A stretch of DNA of 14,477 bases from JBBPZA01 sp038199375 (GCA_038199375.1 JBBPZA010000103.1:1-14477); one strand, 5' to 3'. Counted from the stretch's first letter, positions 5,534 to 13,180 are shown. Program-made: numbers and translations. The notes: generated from the letters alone by a model not told the origin.

Positions 5534-7416
5534 CCGGGGCGTTGCTCTGGGTGACCGTCGCCCTGCCCGCAGGCGCGGCCGCGGCCGCGCGGGTGGCCGG
5601 GCGACGTACCGGCTGGGTGGCGCTCGCGGGCGCGGGAGCTGCCGCGGTCCCCGCATGGGCGCTGCTCGTCGCGGCCGCCGGCGGCGGCGCCGCAAGCTCG
5701 ACGTTCACCTGGCTGCCCGCCGCCGGCGGCGTGGACGTGGGCCTCCGCCTCGACCCGCTGGCCGCCGTCATGTCGGCCACGGTTGCGACCGTCGGGGTCG
5801 TGGTGGTGCTCCACGCGGGCGGCTACTTCGCGAACGACCCCCGGGCGCCGCACGCACTCGGCGGGCTGCTCGCCTTCCTGGCGGTCATGCAGGGCCTCGT
5901 CCTGGCCGACGGCTACCTCACCCTGCTGATCTTCTGGGAGCTTGTCGGGGCGCTGTCGGCGCGGCTCATCGCCTTCAACCGCGACGATCGCACGGCTGCG
6001 GCCGGAGCCGTGCGGGCGTTCCTGACGACCCGGGCGGCCGACCTGGGCTTCTACGTCGCGATCCTCGCCCTCTACGCAGGGGCGGGGACCCTCGCCTTCG
6101 GAGCGCAGCGCCCCGGCGGCGCGCTCGGCGCCTTGGTCGGGATCGGGCTCGTGCTGGCCGCGATGGGCAAGAGCGCGCAGGCGCCGCTGCAGACGTGGCT
6201 GGCGGGCGCGATGGCGGGGCCGACCCCGGTCTCTGCCCTGCTGCACTCGGCGACGATGGTGGCTGCGGGCGTCTACCTCCTGATCCGCTCGGACGCGCTG
6301 CTCGCCGGCTGGCCGCTCGAGGTCGCGGGATGGGTCGGCGCGATCACCGCGGTGGCCGGTGCCGCGGTCGCCCTCGCTCAGCGAGACCTCAAGCGCGTGC
6401 TCGCCGGGTCGACCACGAGCCAGCTCGGACTCATGTTCGTCGCCGCCGCGGCGGGCGCCCCCGCCGTCGCGCTGTTTCACCTCGTCGCCCACGCCGCGGG
6501 CAAGGCCGGCATGTTCCTGGCCACGGGGATCTTCCAGCACGAACGCGGGTCGACCGAGCTGGCCGATCTGCGCGGGGCCGGCCGCGACGATCGGGCCGCG
6601 TTCGCGGGCTTCGCGATCGGCGCCCTGTCGATCGCCGCCGTCCCGCCATTTGCGGCCTTCTGGAGCAAGGACGCGATCGTCGGAGCCGCAGAGGGCCATC
6701 CCGCCTGGGTCCTGCTCGTCCTGATCGCCGGGGCGGGAAGCGCGGCGTACCTGCTGCGGCCGGCGCTGGTCCTCGGCGGCGAGAGGCGCGCGCGAGGGAA
6801 AGGGAAGGTGGAGGGCGGCACAGAAGCGTCCTCGGTGGGTGCCCCCGGGGACCGAGCGGCTGTGGTGGGGCTCCCGGGCCGTGGTCGGATGCTGGTTGCG
6901 ACGGCAGCCCTCGCCGTCGGCAGCGTCGCCCTCGGCGTGGTCGGCGCCCCGCTCGCGAACCTGCTCGACCTGCCCGTGCCGCAGGTCTCGCTCATGAGCG
7001 TCGCGCTCAGCCTCGCCGCGGTAGCGATCGGGGCGGGAGCCGTGCTCGTCGCGCTTCGCGCGCCGACGGCGCTCGCTCGTGCGGCCCTCAGGCAGCTCTA
7101 TGCCTCAGAGCTCTTGCGCGCCGTCGTCCAGCGCCCCGCGCTCGCTGCCGCCGCGCTGCTCGACCGGGTCGACGCGCGCGGGGTCGATGCCGCGGTCGAC
7201 GGCGTCGCCCGCGGCACCCTCCGCGCCGCCCGCTCCCAGCGCTGGGTCGAGGAGCGCGGGATCGACGCGGGCGTCGACGGCCTGGCGCGGCTCGTCGGCC
7301 GCGGCGGCGCCGGCACGTCGCGGCTCCAGACCGGCCGCCTCCACGAGTACCTCCGCGACACGGTTCTCGGGGCGGCCGCCGTCGGCGCCGTCGTCGCCCT
7401 GACCGCTCTCACGTAG
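5530..7416 (+). CDS. nuoL: NuoL-like proton/cation-translocating antiporter subunit
   Basis: At 628 aa this is a normal NuoL length, with about 14-16 membrane helices. Key residues are kept: Glu137 in FWELVGALS, Lys214 in MGKSAQAPLQTWL, His239 in LLHSATMV, and Lys380 in FWSKDAIV. These correspond to E144, K229, H254 and K399 of the E. coli protein. The usual WLPDAMEGPTPVS (or WLADAM) reads WLAGAMAGPTPVS, losing the Asp. After a hydrophilic insert (about 417-450) come more helices and a C-terminal part with SRLQTGRLHEYL, a standard NuoL ending. The GTG start at 5530 is coupled to the mini-ORF before it. It probably still moves protons, as the distal part of the membrane arm. Confidence 0.95.
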   Translation: MTGALLWVTVALPAGAAAAARVAGRRTGWVALAGAGAAAVPAWALLVAAAGGGAASSTFTWLPAAGGVDVGLRLDPLAAVMSATVATVGVVVVLHAGGYFANDPRAPHALGGLLAFLAVMQGLVLADGYLTLLIFWELVGALSARLIAFNRDDRTAAAGAVRAFLTTRAADLGFYVAILALYAGAGTLAFGAQRPGGALGALVGIGLVLAAMGKSAQAPLQTWLAGAMAGPTPVSALLHSATMVAAGVYLLIRSDALLAGWPLEVAGWVGAITAVAGAAVALAQRDLKRVLAGSTTSQLGLMFVAAAAGAPAVALFHLVAHAAGKAGMFLATGIFQHERGSTELADLRGAGRDDRAAFAGFAIGALSIAAVPPFAAFWSKDAIVGAAEGHPAWVLLVLIAGAGSAAYLLRPALVLGGERRARGKGKVEGGTEASSVGAPGDRAAVVGLPGRGRMLVATAALAVGSVALGVVGAPLANLLDLPVPQVSLMSVALSLAAVAIGAGAVLVALRAPTALARAALRQLYASELLRAVVQRPALAAAALLDRVDARGVDAAVDGVARGTLRAARSQRWVEERGIDAGVDGLARLVGRGGAGTSRLQTGRLHEYLRDTVLGAAAVGAVVALTALT

Positions 7417-7418
7417 CC

Positions 7419-7472
7419 GTGCCGACGCCGATTTTTGTCATCGTCGCCAGCGCTAGGCCATGCCGCTGCTGA
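7419..7472 (+). other. 17-codon GTG mini-ORF running into nuoM start
   Basis: It begins at GTG 2 nt after the nuoL TAG, encodes MPTPIFVIVASARPCRC and ends at TGA 7470-7472, overlapping the first 13 nt of nuoM. It covers the only untranslated gap between nuoL and nuoM, where nuoM itself lacks a clear ribosome binding site. Unlike the other three mini-ORFs, the stop is not exactly on the next start, so this is weaker. Confidence 0.2.
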
Positions 7473-8941
7473 CCCTTGCCGTCACGATTCCGATCGCCGC
7501 GGCCGTGCTCGCGGCGGCGCTTCCCGCCCGGCTCGAGCGCGCGCCCCAGCGGATCGCGCTGGCCGCCTCGTTCCTCGCGCTCGCCTGTCTGCTGGCCACG
7601 TGGGCGCGCTTCGACCCCGATCGCGGGATGCAGCTCGTCGAGGAGGCGACGTGGATCCCGAGCCTCGACGTGGCCTGGCGCCTCGGAGTCGACGGGATGG
7701 CGCTGGCGCTGAGCGCGATGTCCGCGGTCCTCTTCGTGGCCAGCGCGATCTACGGGGTCGGCCCGCGGCCGCTGACCCGCGCGGCGGCGGCGCTGATCCT
7801 GCTGCTCGAGGGCGCGACGCTGGCGTTCTTCCTGGCGCAGGACTTCTTCCTGTTCTACGTGGCCTTCGACGTGAGCCTCGTCGCCATGTACTTCCTCATC
7901 GCCCTGTGGGGCGGTGAGCAGCGGCGCTACGCGGCGCTGAAGTTCTTCCTCTACACGCTCATCGGCTCGCTGCCCGTGCTGCTGGGGATCATCGCGCTGT
8001 TCCTGGCGTCCGAGCCCCAGACGTTCGACATGATCCGCCTCGCCGAGGAGGAGCCCTTCGCCGGCACCGGGGTCGGCGCGTCGCTGGTCTTCCTCGCCTT
8101 CCTGGTCGGCTTCGCGATCAAGACCCCGATCGTGCCCTTCCACACCTGGCTTCCGGCCGCTCACGTGGAGGCGCCCACGACCGGCAGCGTCCTGCTCGCC
8201 GGCGTCCTGCTCAAGCTCGGGACCTACGGCCTCGTGCGCGTCAACCTCCAGATGCTCCCCGACGCCTTTGCGAAGTACGCGCTGCCGGTCGCGCTGCTCG
8301 GGCTGCTCAGCGTCCTCTACGGCGCGCTGCTCGCGCTGGCCCAGTCCGATCTCAAGCGCCTCGTGGCCTACACGTCGGTCAACCACATGGGTTACGTCGT
8401 GATCGGCGTGGCCGCAGCGGCGGCGACCGGCATCTCATCGAAGGCCCGGGAGCTCGCCGTCGACGGGGCCGTGCTGCAGATGGTCGCGCACGGCCTCGTG
8501 ACCGGGGCGCTGTTCTTCGTCGCCGGCTTCATTCAGACGCGCGCGCGCACGCGCGACCTCGGCCGCCTCGGCGGCCTGTTCGGGCCGATGCCCGTCTACG
8601 GGACCGCCACCGCGCTCGCGTTCTTCGCCTCGCTCGGGCTGCCGGGCCTCGCGCAGTTCCCCGCCGAGCTGCAGATCTTCCTCGGGACCTTCGAGGTCTA
8701 TCCGGCGATAGCGGCGCTCGCCGCCGTGGGTATCGTCATCACCGCAGGCCTCTTCCTGCTCGCGCTCCAGCGGGCTTTCCTCGGGGAGACTCCCGAGCGC
8801 TGGCGCGGCCTGCCCGATCTCGGCACGCGCGAGCTGCTCGCGCTGGTGCCGCTGCTCGTCCTCGTCGTGGCGCTGGGGGTTTACCCGCGGCTCGTCCTCG
8901 ACGTGATCTCCAGCGGCACCTGGCTGCTCGGCGGCGGGTGA
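7460..8941 (+). CDS. nuoM: NuoM-like antiporter subunit
   Basis: This 493-aa polytopic membrane protein is clearly NuoM: FYVAFDVSLVAMYFLIALWGG, AALKFFLYTLIGS, PIVPFHTWLPAAHVEAPTT and LLAGVLLKLGTYGLVR. Lys221 in FAIKTPIVPF and the Lys in LLKLG match E. coli K234 and K265, and Glu in FPAELQIF is the E407 equivalent. The essential helix-5 glutamate (E144) is aspartate here (Asp137 in AFDVS). WLPDAH reads WLPAAH, with Ala233. Upstream there is no convincing ribosome binding site, and 43 nt separate it from nuoL. Its stop overlaps a GTG that could extend nuoN. It is likely proton-conducting, with a conservative change in the first half-channel. Confidence 0.95.
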   Translation: MPLLTLAVTIPIAAAVLAAALPARLERAPQRIALAASFLALACLLATWARFDPDRGMQLVEEATWIPSLDVAWRLGVDGMALALSAMSAVLFVASAIYGVGPRPLTRAAAALILLLEGATLAFFLAQDFFLFYVAFDVSLVAMYFLIALWGGEQRRYAALKFFLYTLIGSLPVLLGIIALFLASEPQTFDMIRLAEEEPFAGTGVGASLVFLAFLVGFAIKTPIVPFHTWLPAAHVEAPTTGSVLLAGVLLKLGTYGLVRVNLQMLPDAFAKYALPVALLGLLSVLYGALLALAQSDLKRLVAYTSVNHMGYVVIGVAAAAATGISSKARELAVDGAVLQMVAHGLVTGALFFVAGFIQTRARTRDLGRLGGLFGPMPVYGTATALAFFASLGLPGLAQFPAELQIFLGTFEVYPAIAALAAVGIVITAGLFLLALQRAFLGETPERWRGLPDLGTRELLALVPLLVLVVALGVYPRLVLDVISSGTWLLGGG

Positions 8942-8988
8942 TCGGCGTGCGGATGACCGTCGCCGACATGAAGGAGATGGAGGAGCGG

Positions 8989-10434
8989 ATGATCGCCGAC
9001 CTCCCGTGGCTGTCGCCAATCGGGGCGCTCGCGCTCGGAGCGATCGTCTGCGTGGTCCTCGCGATCGTGCTGCCGCGCGGGCGGCAGGGCCTGGTCGGCG
9101 CCTGGGCGGCGGGCGCGCACCTGGCCGCCGCGGGGCTCGCCGCCGCGACGTGGCTCGACCGCGGCTTCAGGGTCACGATGGAGGGCATCTTCGTGGTCGA
9201 CGGGCTCGCGCTCGTGCTCACCGGCCTCGTCGGCATCTCGGGTGCCCTGTGCATCGCGCTCGCGCGCCCCTCGCTCGCCGGAACCGACCGGGAGGGCGAG
9301 TTCTACGCCGTCCTCACCGCAGCCTCGCTGGCGGCGGCGGTGCTCGGCGCAGCGGCCGACGCCGCGCTGCTGGCAATCGCGCTCGGCCTCTCCAGCATCG
9401 CGTCCTTCGTCATGACCGGCTACCTGCGCGGCGCGCCTCGCAGCAACGAGGCCTCCCTGAAGTACTACGTCTACGGCACGGTCGCGGGGGCGACGATGGT
9501 CTACGGGCTGAGCTGGTGGTTCGGGCTGGCCGGATCGACCGACCTGCGCGTCGTGGGCGAGGCGCTGCGCGACGCGCCCGACGCGGCGGTGATCGCCTCC
9601 ACGGTCCTCGTCGTCGCCGGACTGGCCTACCAGGCCTCGCTGGTGCCCTTCCACTTCTGGGCGCCCGACGCCTACGACGGCGCGCCGCTGCCGGTCGCGG
9701 CCTACCTTTCGGTGCTCTCCAAGCTCGCCGCCCTGGTCGCCCTGGCGCGCGTGCTCGCGCTCGCCCTTCCCGACGGCACGGCGGGATGGCCGACCGCCAT
9801 CGCGCTGATCGCCGCGGCGACCATGACCTTGGGCAACCTCGCCGCCCTTCCCCAGCGAAACGTCGTTCGCCTGCTGGCCTACTCGTCGATCGCGCAGTCG
9901 GGCTACCTGCTGATGGGCGTCGCGGCACTCGAGGGATCGGACCAGGGCCTGCCCGCGCTCGTCTACTACGCGATCGCCTACGCGGCCACCAACCTGGCCG
10001 CCTTCGCCGTCGTGCTCGCGGTCGCGCGCGAGCGCCGCTCGGTCGACCTCGACGCCTTCCGGGGGCTGGGCCGCTCCCATCCCTGGTGGACCGCCGTGCT
10101 CGTCTTGTCCTTTCTATCGCTGCTGGGGCTGCCGCCGCTCGCCGGCTTCGTCGGAAAGCTCGAGGTCTTCCGGGCGGCGATCGACGCCGACCAGGCGTGG
10201 CTCGCGGTCGTCGCCGTGGTCAACACGGTGATCTCGCTCTACTACTACCTGCGCGTGATCGCGCCCGCCGTCCTCGATCCGCTGCCCCCCGGCCCCGCGC
10301 CGAGGGCGCTGCGAGGCGCGAGCCTTCCGATCGCCATCGCGCTGCTCGGCGCCGCCACCGTGGCCATCGGGGTCGGCGCCGAGCCCCTGCTCGACCTCGC
10401 CGACAGCTCCACCATGCTCATGCGAGGGGGCTGA
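8989..10434 (+). CDS. nuoN: NuoN-like antiporter subunit lacking key Glu and Lys
   Basis: This 481-aa membrane protein aligns with NuoN without large gaps: SNEASLKYYVYGTVAGATMV, then SLVPFHFWAPDAYDGAPLPV, VVRLLAYSSIAQSGYLLMG and LGLPPLAGFVGKLEVF. At the position of the essential helix-5 Glu133 it has Gly133 (ALGLSS, no acid nearby). Where Lys217 should precede VPFH it has Gln215 (AYQASLVPFH). SKLAAL keeps the second Lys and FVGKL the last. I chose ATG 8989 because GGAGGAG lies 5 nt upstream and the N-terminus then fits the family. GTG 8938 overlaps the nuoM stop and would add 17 hydrophilic residues. The channel in this subunit may be inactive. Confidence 0.92.
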   Translation: MIADLPWLSPIGALALGAIVCVVLAIVLPRGRQGLVGAWAAGAHLAAAGLAAATWLDRGFRVTMEGIFVVDGLALVLTGLVGISGALCIALARPSLAGTDREGEFYAVLTAASLAAAVLGAAADAALLAIALGLSSIASFVMTGYLRGAPRSNEASLKYYVYGTVAGATMVYGLSWWFGLAGSTDLRVVGEALRDAPDAAVIASTVLVVAGLAYQASLVPFHFWAPDAYDGAPLPVAAYLSVLSKLAALVALARVLALALPDGTAGWPTAIALIAAATMTLGNLAALPQRNVVRLLAYSSIAQSGYLLMGVAALEGSDQGLPALVYYAIAYAATNLAAFAVVLAVARERRSVDLDAFRGLGRSHPWWTAVLVLSFLSLLGLPPLAGFVGKLEVFRAAIDADQAWLAVVAVVNTVISLYYYLRVIAPAVLDPLPPGPAPRALRGASLPIAIALLGAATVAIGVGAEPLLDLADSSTMLMRGG

Positions 10435-10463
10435 GCCATGTGAGCTTGCCTGACGTGTCGCCG

Positions 10464-10478
10464 CCGGCGAGGCGCCGG
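10464..10478. terminator. GC hairpin between convergent genes
   Basis: CCGGCG-AGG-CGCCGG forms a 6-bp stem with a 3-nt loop, in the short gap between the nuoN stop and the end of the minus-strand small gene. There is no T-tract on either strand, so a role as a bidirectional terminator is only plausible. Confidence 0.3.
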
Positions 10479-10491
10479 GAGGTCGGAAGAG

Positions 10492-10638
10492 TCATGGGCT
10501 CTCGTCAGACGGCTGGTCCTCACGCGTCCTGCGGCGGCGCTCGCGCAGCTTGGCGATCCCCACCCCGACGACCAAAATGATGGCGGGTGCGGCGAAGCCT
10601 AGGCTCGAGACCCAGTCTGCGGTGTGGGCGAGGACCAT
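10492..10638 (-). CDS. Small single-pass membrane protein, 48 aa
   Basis: The peptide starts MVLAHTADWVSSLG, has one hydrophobic helix (about residues 14-31, FAAPAIILVVGVGIAKL) and ends in a highly charged tail, RERRRRTREDQPSDESP. A positive-inside reading puts the tail in the cytoplasm. The ATG at 10638 lies 5 nt after the stop of the polytopic membrane gene and has AGGAGG 9 nt upstream, with a closer GAGG as well. This argues that it is a real last cistron of that operon rather than chance. I do not recognise the family. By size and position it may be a small partner subunit of the upstream 474-aa protein. Confidence 0.68.
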   Translation of the reverse strand: MVLAHTADWVSSLGFAAPAIILVVGVGIAKLRERRRRTREDQPSDESP

Positions 10639-10643
10639 GCGCC

Positions 10644-12068
10644 TCAGCCTCCTCGCGCTTGGGACAGCAGCCACAGCGCCAGGCTGGTGAAGCCGACCAT
10701 CACCCCGAGCAGCCAGTACTGGGACCGCACCGCCTGGCGCGGGTCGGGGAAGACGACGAGGGCGCGGTCGTGGGCCAGCACGAGCGCGGCGACGTGGCCG
10801 GCGATCACGAAGCCGACTTGGAGATACCAGAAGGTCTGCGCGCCCAGTAAGCCGTAGTCGATCGTCCAGGCGGCGGTGCCGAAGAGATTCCAGCCCTCGC
10901 CGAGTGGGTCGGAGGCGAGGGGTGCGATCGCCTGGCCCTGGAACATCAGCAGGCTGACGTAGTGCGCGGCGACGTAGGCCAGCGCGATCGGGACGAGCGT
11001 GTGGGCAAAGCCGCGCGCGAGCTCGAGCGTGCTGCGCTGGCCGCCGACCGTCCGCGCGCCCGCCATCCCGAGCCAGTAGAAGCCGAGCATGACGACGACC
11101 GTGACGAGCAGGCCGAGGCCGAAGGTGACCTCCAACGAGGTCTGCGCCTTCCAGCCCAGGTCGCGAAAGGCGCCGTTGACCTTGAAGACGAGGCTCTGGC
11201 CTGTCCCGCCGGAGCTGAAGCCGTCGAAGGACACCGAGCCGATCATCACCGCGAGCAGGACTACGGTCCCCGGCAGCGCCTTGAACCCGGGGACCCCTGA
11301 GAGCAGCCTCCGAACGGCGATCTGCCGATCGCGCCGCTCGAAGATCGACAGACGCGCGAGCAAGCCGAAGTAGACACCGAACGCCTCCCCCCGCTCACAC
11401 CAGCGCTCCACCCCGAACAGCGCCATGCCCAGGAAGGTGATCGCGCTGTAGACGACGGTTGCGATCGCCACCGTCGACGGATCGTCCCCCGCCTCGAGCA
11501 CCAGCTCGAGGCAGGCAAAGCCGAAGAGCCCGGCGGCAGCGGGCCAGTACCCCAGCCAGCCCGGATACGCCAGCGGCTCGCTGCGCGAGATGCGCTGAAC
11601 GGAGGCGCCGATCAGCCGCCCGACGGCGCGCCACGGGTTCACGGCGCCAAAGACGTCACCGAAGAGCACGGAGACAGGGACCAGACCCAGCCAAAAGGCC
11701 ACGTAGACGAAGGTCGGAGCGAGATTGAGATCCGTGACGTCGATTCCGGCCAGGCCGCTGACGACGACGGCCAGGAGCAGCGCGACCCCGACCGCCCCGA
11801 GGATCCACTCCACGATGGCGCTGGTCAGCACGCGGCTCACTCCGACCGGGAGCGGCGCGAGCTCGTGCTCCTGGAGGCGCGGCTTGGGCCACAGGACGGC
11901 GAGCGCCACGAAGGACGCGATCAGCACCGCGGCGGCGCCCCACACGAACAGCCAGTCGGGGATGGGCAGATCCGTGCGCCCGACGAGGCCGTGCGCCCGG
12001 GCCGCCGAGGGCAGCAGGGCAAGTCCGGCCAGGGAAGCGCCCGCTGCGAGCGCCAGGCGAGCTCTCAT
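10644..12068 (-). CDS. Polytopic membrane protein, possibly fenitrothion-hydrolase-like annotation
   Basis: This 474-aa protein has a signal peptide (residues 1-25, ending PSAARA) followed by HGLVGRTDLPIPDWLFVWG and about eleven further hydrophobic helices. Cleavage after ARA would expose His as the first mature residue. Further His and aromatic residues lie in helices (AYVAAHYVSLLMFQGQ, IAGHVAALVLAHDRA). I recall actinobacterial relatives with this HGLVGR start carrying the name fenitrothion hydrolase in databases. That name is not supported by anything catalytic that I can see, so treat the function as unknown. The ATG at 12068 overlaps the stop of the cupredoxin-like gene (ATGA), so the two are translationally coupled and probably work together at the outer membrane face. 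Confidence 0.82.
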   Translation of the reverse strand: MRARLALAAGASLAGLALLPSAARAHGLVGRTDLPIPDWLFVWGAAAVLIASFVALAVLWPKPRLQEHELAPLPVGVSRVLTSAIVEWILGAVGVALLLAVVVSGLAGIDVTDLNLAPTFVYVAFWLGLVPVSVLFGDVFGAVNPWRAVGRLIGASVQRISRSEPLAYPGWLGYWPAAAGLFGFACLELVLEAGDDPSTVAIATVVYSAITFLGMALFGVERWCERGEAFGVYFGLLARLSIFERRDRQIAVRRLLSGVPGFKALPGTVVLLAVMIGSVSFDGFSSGGTGQSLVFKVNGAFRDLGWKAQTSLEVTFGLGLLVTVVVMLGFYWLGMAGARTVGGQRSTLELARGFAHTLVPIALAYVAAHYVSLLMFQGQAIAPLASDPLGEGWNLFGTAAWTIDYGLLGAQTFWYLQVGFVIAGHVAALVLAHDRALVVFPDPRQAVRSQYWLLGVMVGFTSLALWLLSQARGG

Positions 12069-12496
12069 GGCCGGACCTCGAGCTCGCCGATCTTCTCCCC
12101 GGCGTCCTCGAGCTCGATCTCGAAGATCCCCTCGATATCGGCGGTGAAGCTCAACGACACGGTCCGCCCGGCGGGGGCCTCCACGGTCCTGTCGTAGCCG
12201 TGGACGTGGATCTCGTCGTCGCGTTCGGATCGGGCGGTGAAGCGAACGGTCTCGCCCTTGGTGACCTCGATCGTCTGCGGATCGCCGGCGCGCGAGAGCA
12301 AGGGCTGCTCCTCGCCCCGTGCTCGCGGTCGATCCGGCGTATCGCGCTCGGGCGCGCCGGTCGTGGTCGTCTCGGATTGTCGGGGTGCGCCGCGGTCGCC
12401 GGCGTCGTCGTCACTGGAGGGCCGCAGCGCCACGAAGGCGGCCACCATGACCACGACGCCCGAGAGCAGCAGCGCGATGCGTGCGGTTGCGCTCAT
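12065..12496 (-). CDS. Membrane-anchored cupredoxin-like protein
   Basis: The protein is 143 aa. Residues about 6-25 form an uncleaved N-terminal anchor, 26-72 a polar Thr/Asp/Arg-rich linker, and 75-143 a beta-sandwich domain of cupredoxin type with TIEVTKGETVRFTARSERDD, EIHVHGYD and FTADIEGIFEIELED. Two His are present in HVHGYD, but the Cys, His and Met of a type 1 copper site are missing near the C-terminus. It should therefore not be a blue electron carrier; it may bind copper otherwise or play a structural role. The ATG at 12496 has AGGAG 5 nt upstream. It overlaps the polytopic membrane gene by ATGA and lies 68 nt behind the next gene. Confidence 0.84.
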   Translation of the reverse strand: MSATARIALLLSGVVVMVAAFVALRPSSDDDAGDRGAPRQSETTTTGAPERDTPDRPRARGEEQPLLSRAGDPQTIEVTKGETVRFTARSERDDEIHVHGYDRTVEAPAGRTVSLSFTADIEGIFEIELEDAGEKIGELEVRP

Positions 12497-12534
12497 CGCG
12501 TCTCCTTGATTTCAGGCGGTGATTTGCGCCGGCT

Positions 12535-12553
12535 GGCCCGCGTGAGGCGGGCC
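12535..12553. terminator. Hairpin between two minus-strand genes
   Basis: GGCCCGC-GTGAG-GCGGGCC is a perfect 7-bp stem in the 68-nt gap between the 193-aa membrane gene and the cupredoxin-like gene. There is no T-run on the minus strand after it. It may be an attenuator, an mRNA-stability element or a weak terminator. Confidence 0.35.
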
Positions 12554-12564
12554 GGGCGCCTGAC

Positions 12565-13146
12565 TCAGCCCGGGAGGGGAGGGGCGCGCCCGGCGAGCAG
12601 GGCGGCCAGTGGAGCCAGGCGACGCGGGGAGGGCGCCCTCGGGGCGGGCATACGATCAGCGACCCTGCGCGCGGGACGCAGCCCGAGCGGGAGCCGGGCG
12701 GCGAGAGACCCTTCGCCGGCGCGCAGCGCCAGGGCGACCAGTAAGCCCCCGAGCGCGGCCAGTGGGATCGCGAGCCAGCCGCCCTCCTCGAAGATTCCAG
12801 CAAAGCCTCCGGCATGGCCGGGCGCCAGGATCCCCTCGAATGCCTCCTGGCCCACGTAGATGGCCAGGACGGCGACGGCGCAGGCGACCGTCGAAGAGCA
12901 CAGCCCGCGTCCGGCGGCCTGCGATCGATCAGCCGGGCCGGCGAGGGCCCGGATGAGGACCTGAGCCAGCACGCCGGCGAAGGCCGCGGCCGCGAGCGGC
13001 GCTACTACGAGCAGGTAGGCGTGGCCCTGCTCGGCGAGCTCCTCGCCTGAGCGCTCGCCGAAGGCGAGCAGATAACGAAGGTGATGTACGGCCAGCGCCG
13101 CCACCCCCAGCCATACCGTCACGCGCAGCCAAGGTCCCCGAGCCAT
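12565..13146 (-). CDS. Uncharacterised membrane protein with four helices
   Basis: This 193-aa protein begins MARGPWLRVTVWLGVAALAV and continues HHLRYLLAFGERSGEELAEQ. Helices fall roughly at residues 8-25, 46-66, 83-102 and 117-137. The C-terminal 45 residues are Arg/Pro/Ala-rich and probably disordered in the cytoplasm. His-His at about 21-22 beside the first helix and a further His in the loop (EQGHAY) could bind metal. I do not recognise a named family. Its position upstream of the cupredoxin-like and polytopic genes suggests a shared role. ATG 13146 is preferred to the in-frame TTG at 13155: a -10-like TAGAAT (13156-13161, minus strand) would start transcription near the ATG and neither start has a ribosome binding site. 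Confidence 0.75.
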   Translation of the reverse strand: MARGPWLRVTVWLGVAALAVHHLRYLLAFGERSGEELAEQGHAYLLVVAPLAAAAFAGVLAQVLIRALAGPADRSQAAGRGLCSSTVACAVAVLAIYVGQEAFEGILAPGHAGGFAGIFEEGGWLAIPLAALGGLLVALALRAGEGSLAARLPLGLRPARRVADRMPAPRAPSPRRLAPLAALLAGRAPPLPG

Positions 13147-13155
13147 CGAGGTCAA

Positions 13156-13180
13156 ATTCTAGCCCGGCTGCGACCGGGTT
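13156..13180 (-). promoter_or_regulatory. -10-like TAGAAT and overlapping hairpin before the membrane gene
   Basis: On the minus strand TAGAAT (13161-13156) stands 9 nt before ATG 13146, a spacing that suits a leaderless or near-leaderless transcript. Just upstream AACCCGG-TCGCAG-CCGGGCT (13180-13161) can fold into a 7-bp stem with one G-T pair. It could end transcription of the Lys/Asp-rich gene. No clear -35 is visible. Confidence 0.35.

Noticed and set aside
5443..6699. 418-aa minus-strand ORF opposite nuoL, and others opposite nuoM/nuoN (7409-8386, 8881-10080)
   Set aside because: Low-complexity charged sequences opposite well-supported membrane proteins; no ribosome binding sites or motifs.
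5655..7472. 605-aa plus-strand ORF overlapping nuoL
   Set aside because: Arg-rich shifted frame of nuoL; only its last 17 codons (7419-7472) are mentioned as a possible mini-ORF.
10435..10491. Promoter or RNA gene in the gap after nuoN
   Set aside because: Only 57 nt between convergent genes, holding a hairpin and nothing like a tRNA or ncRNA.
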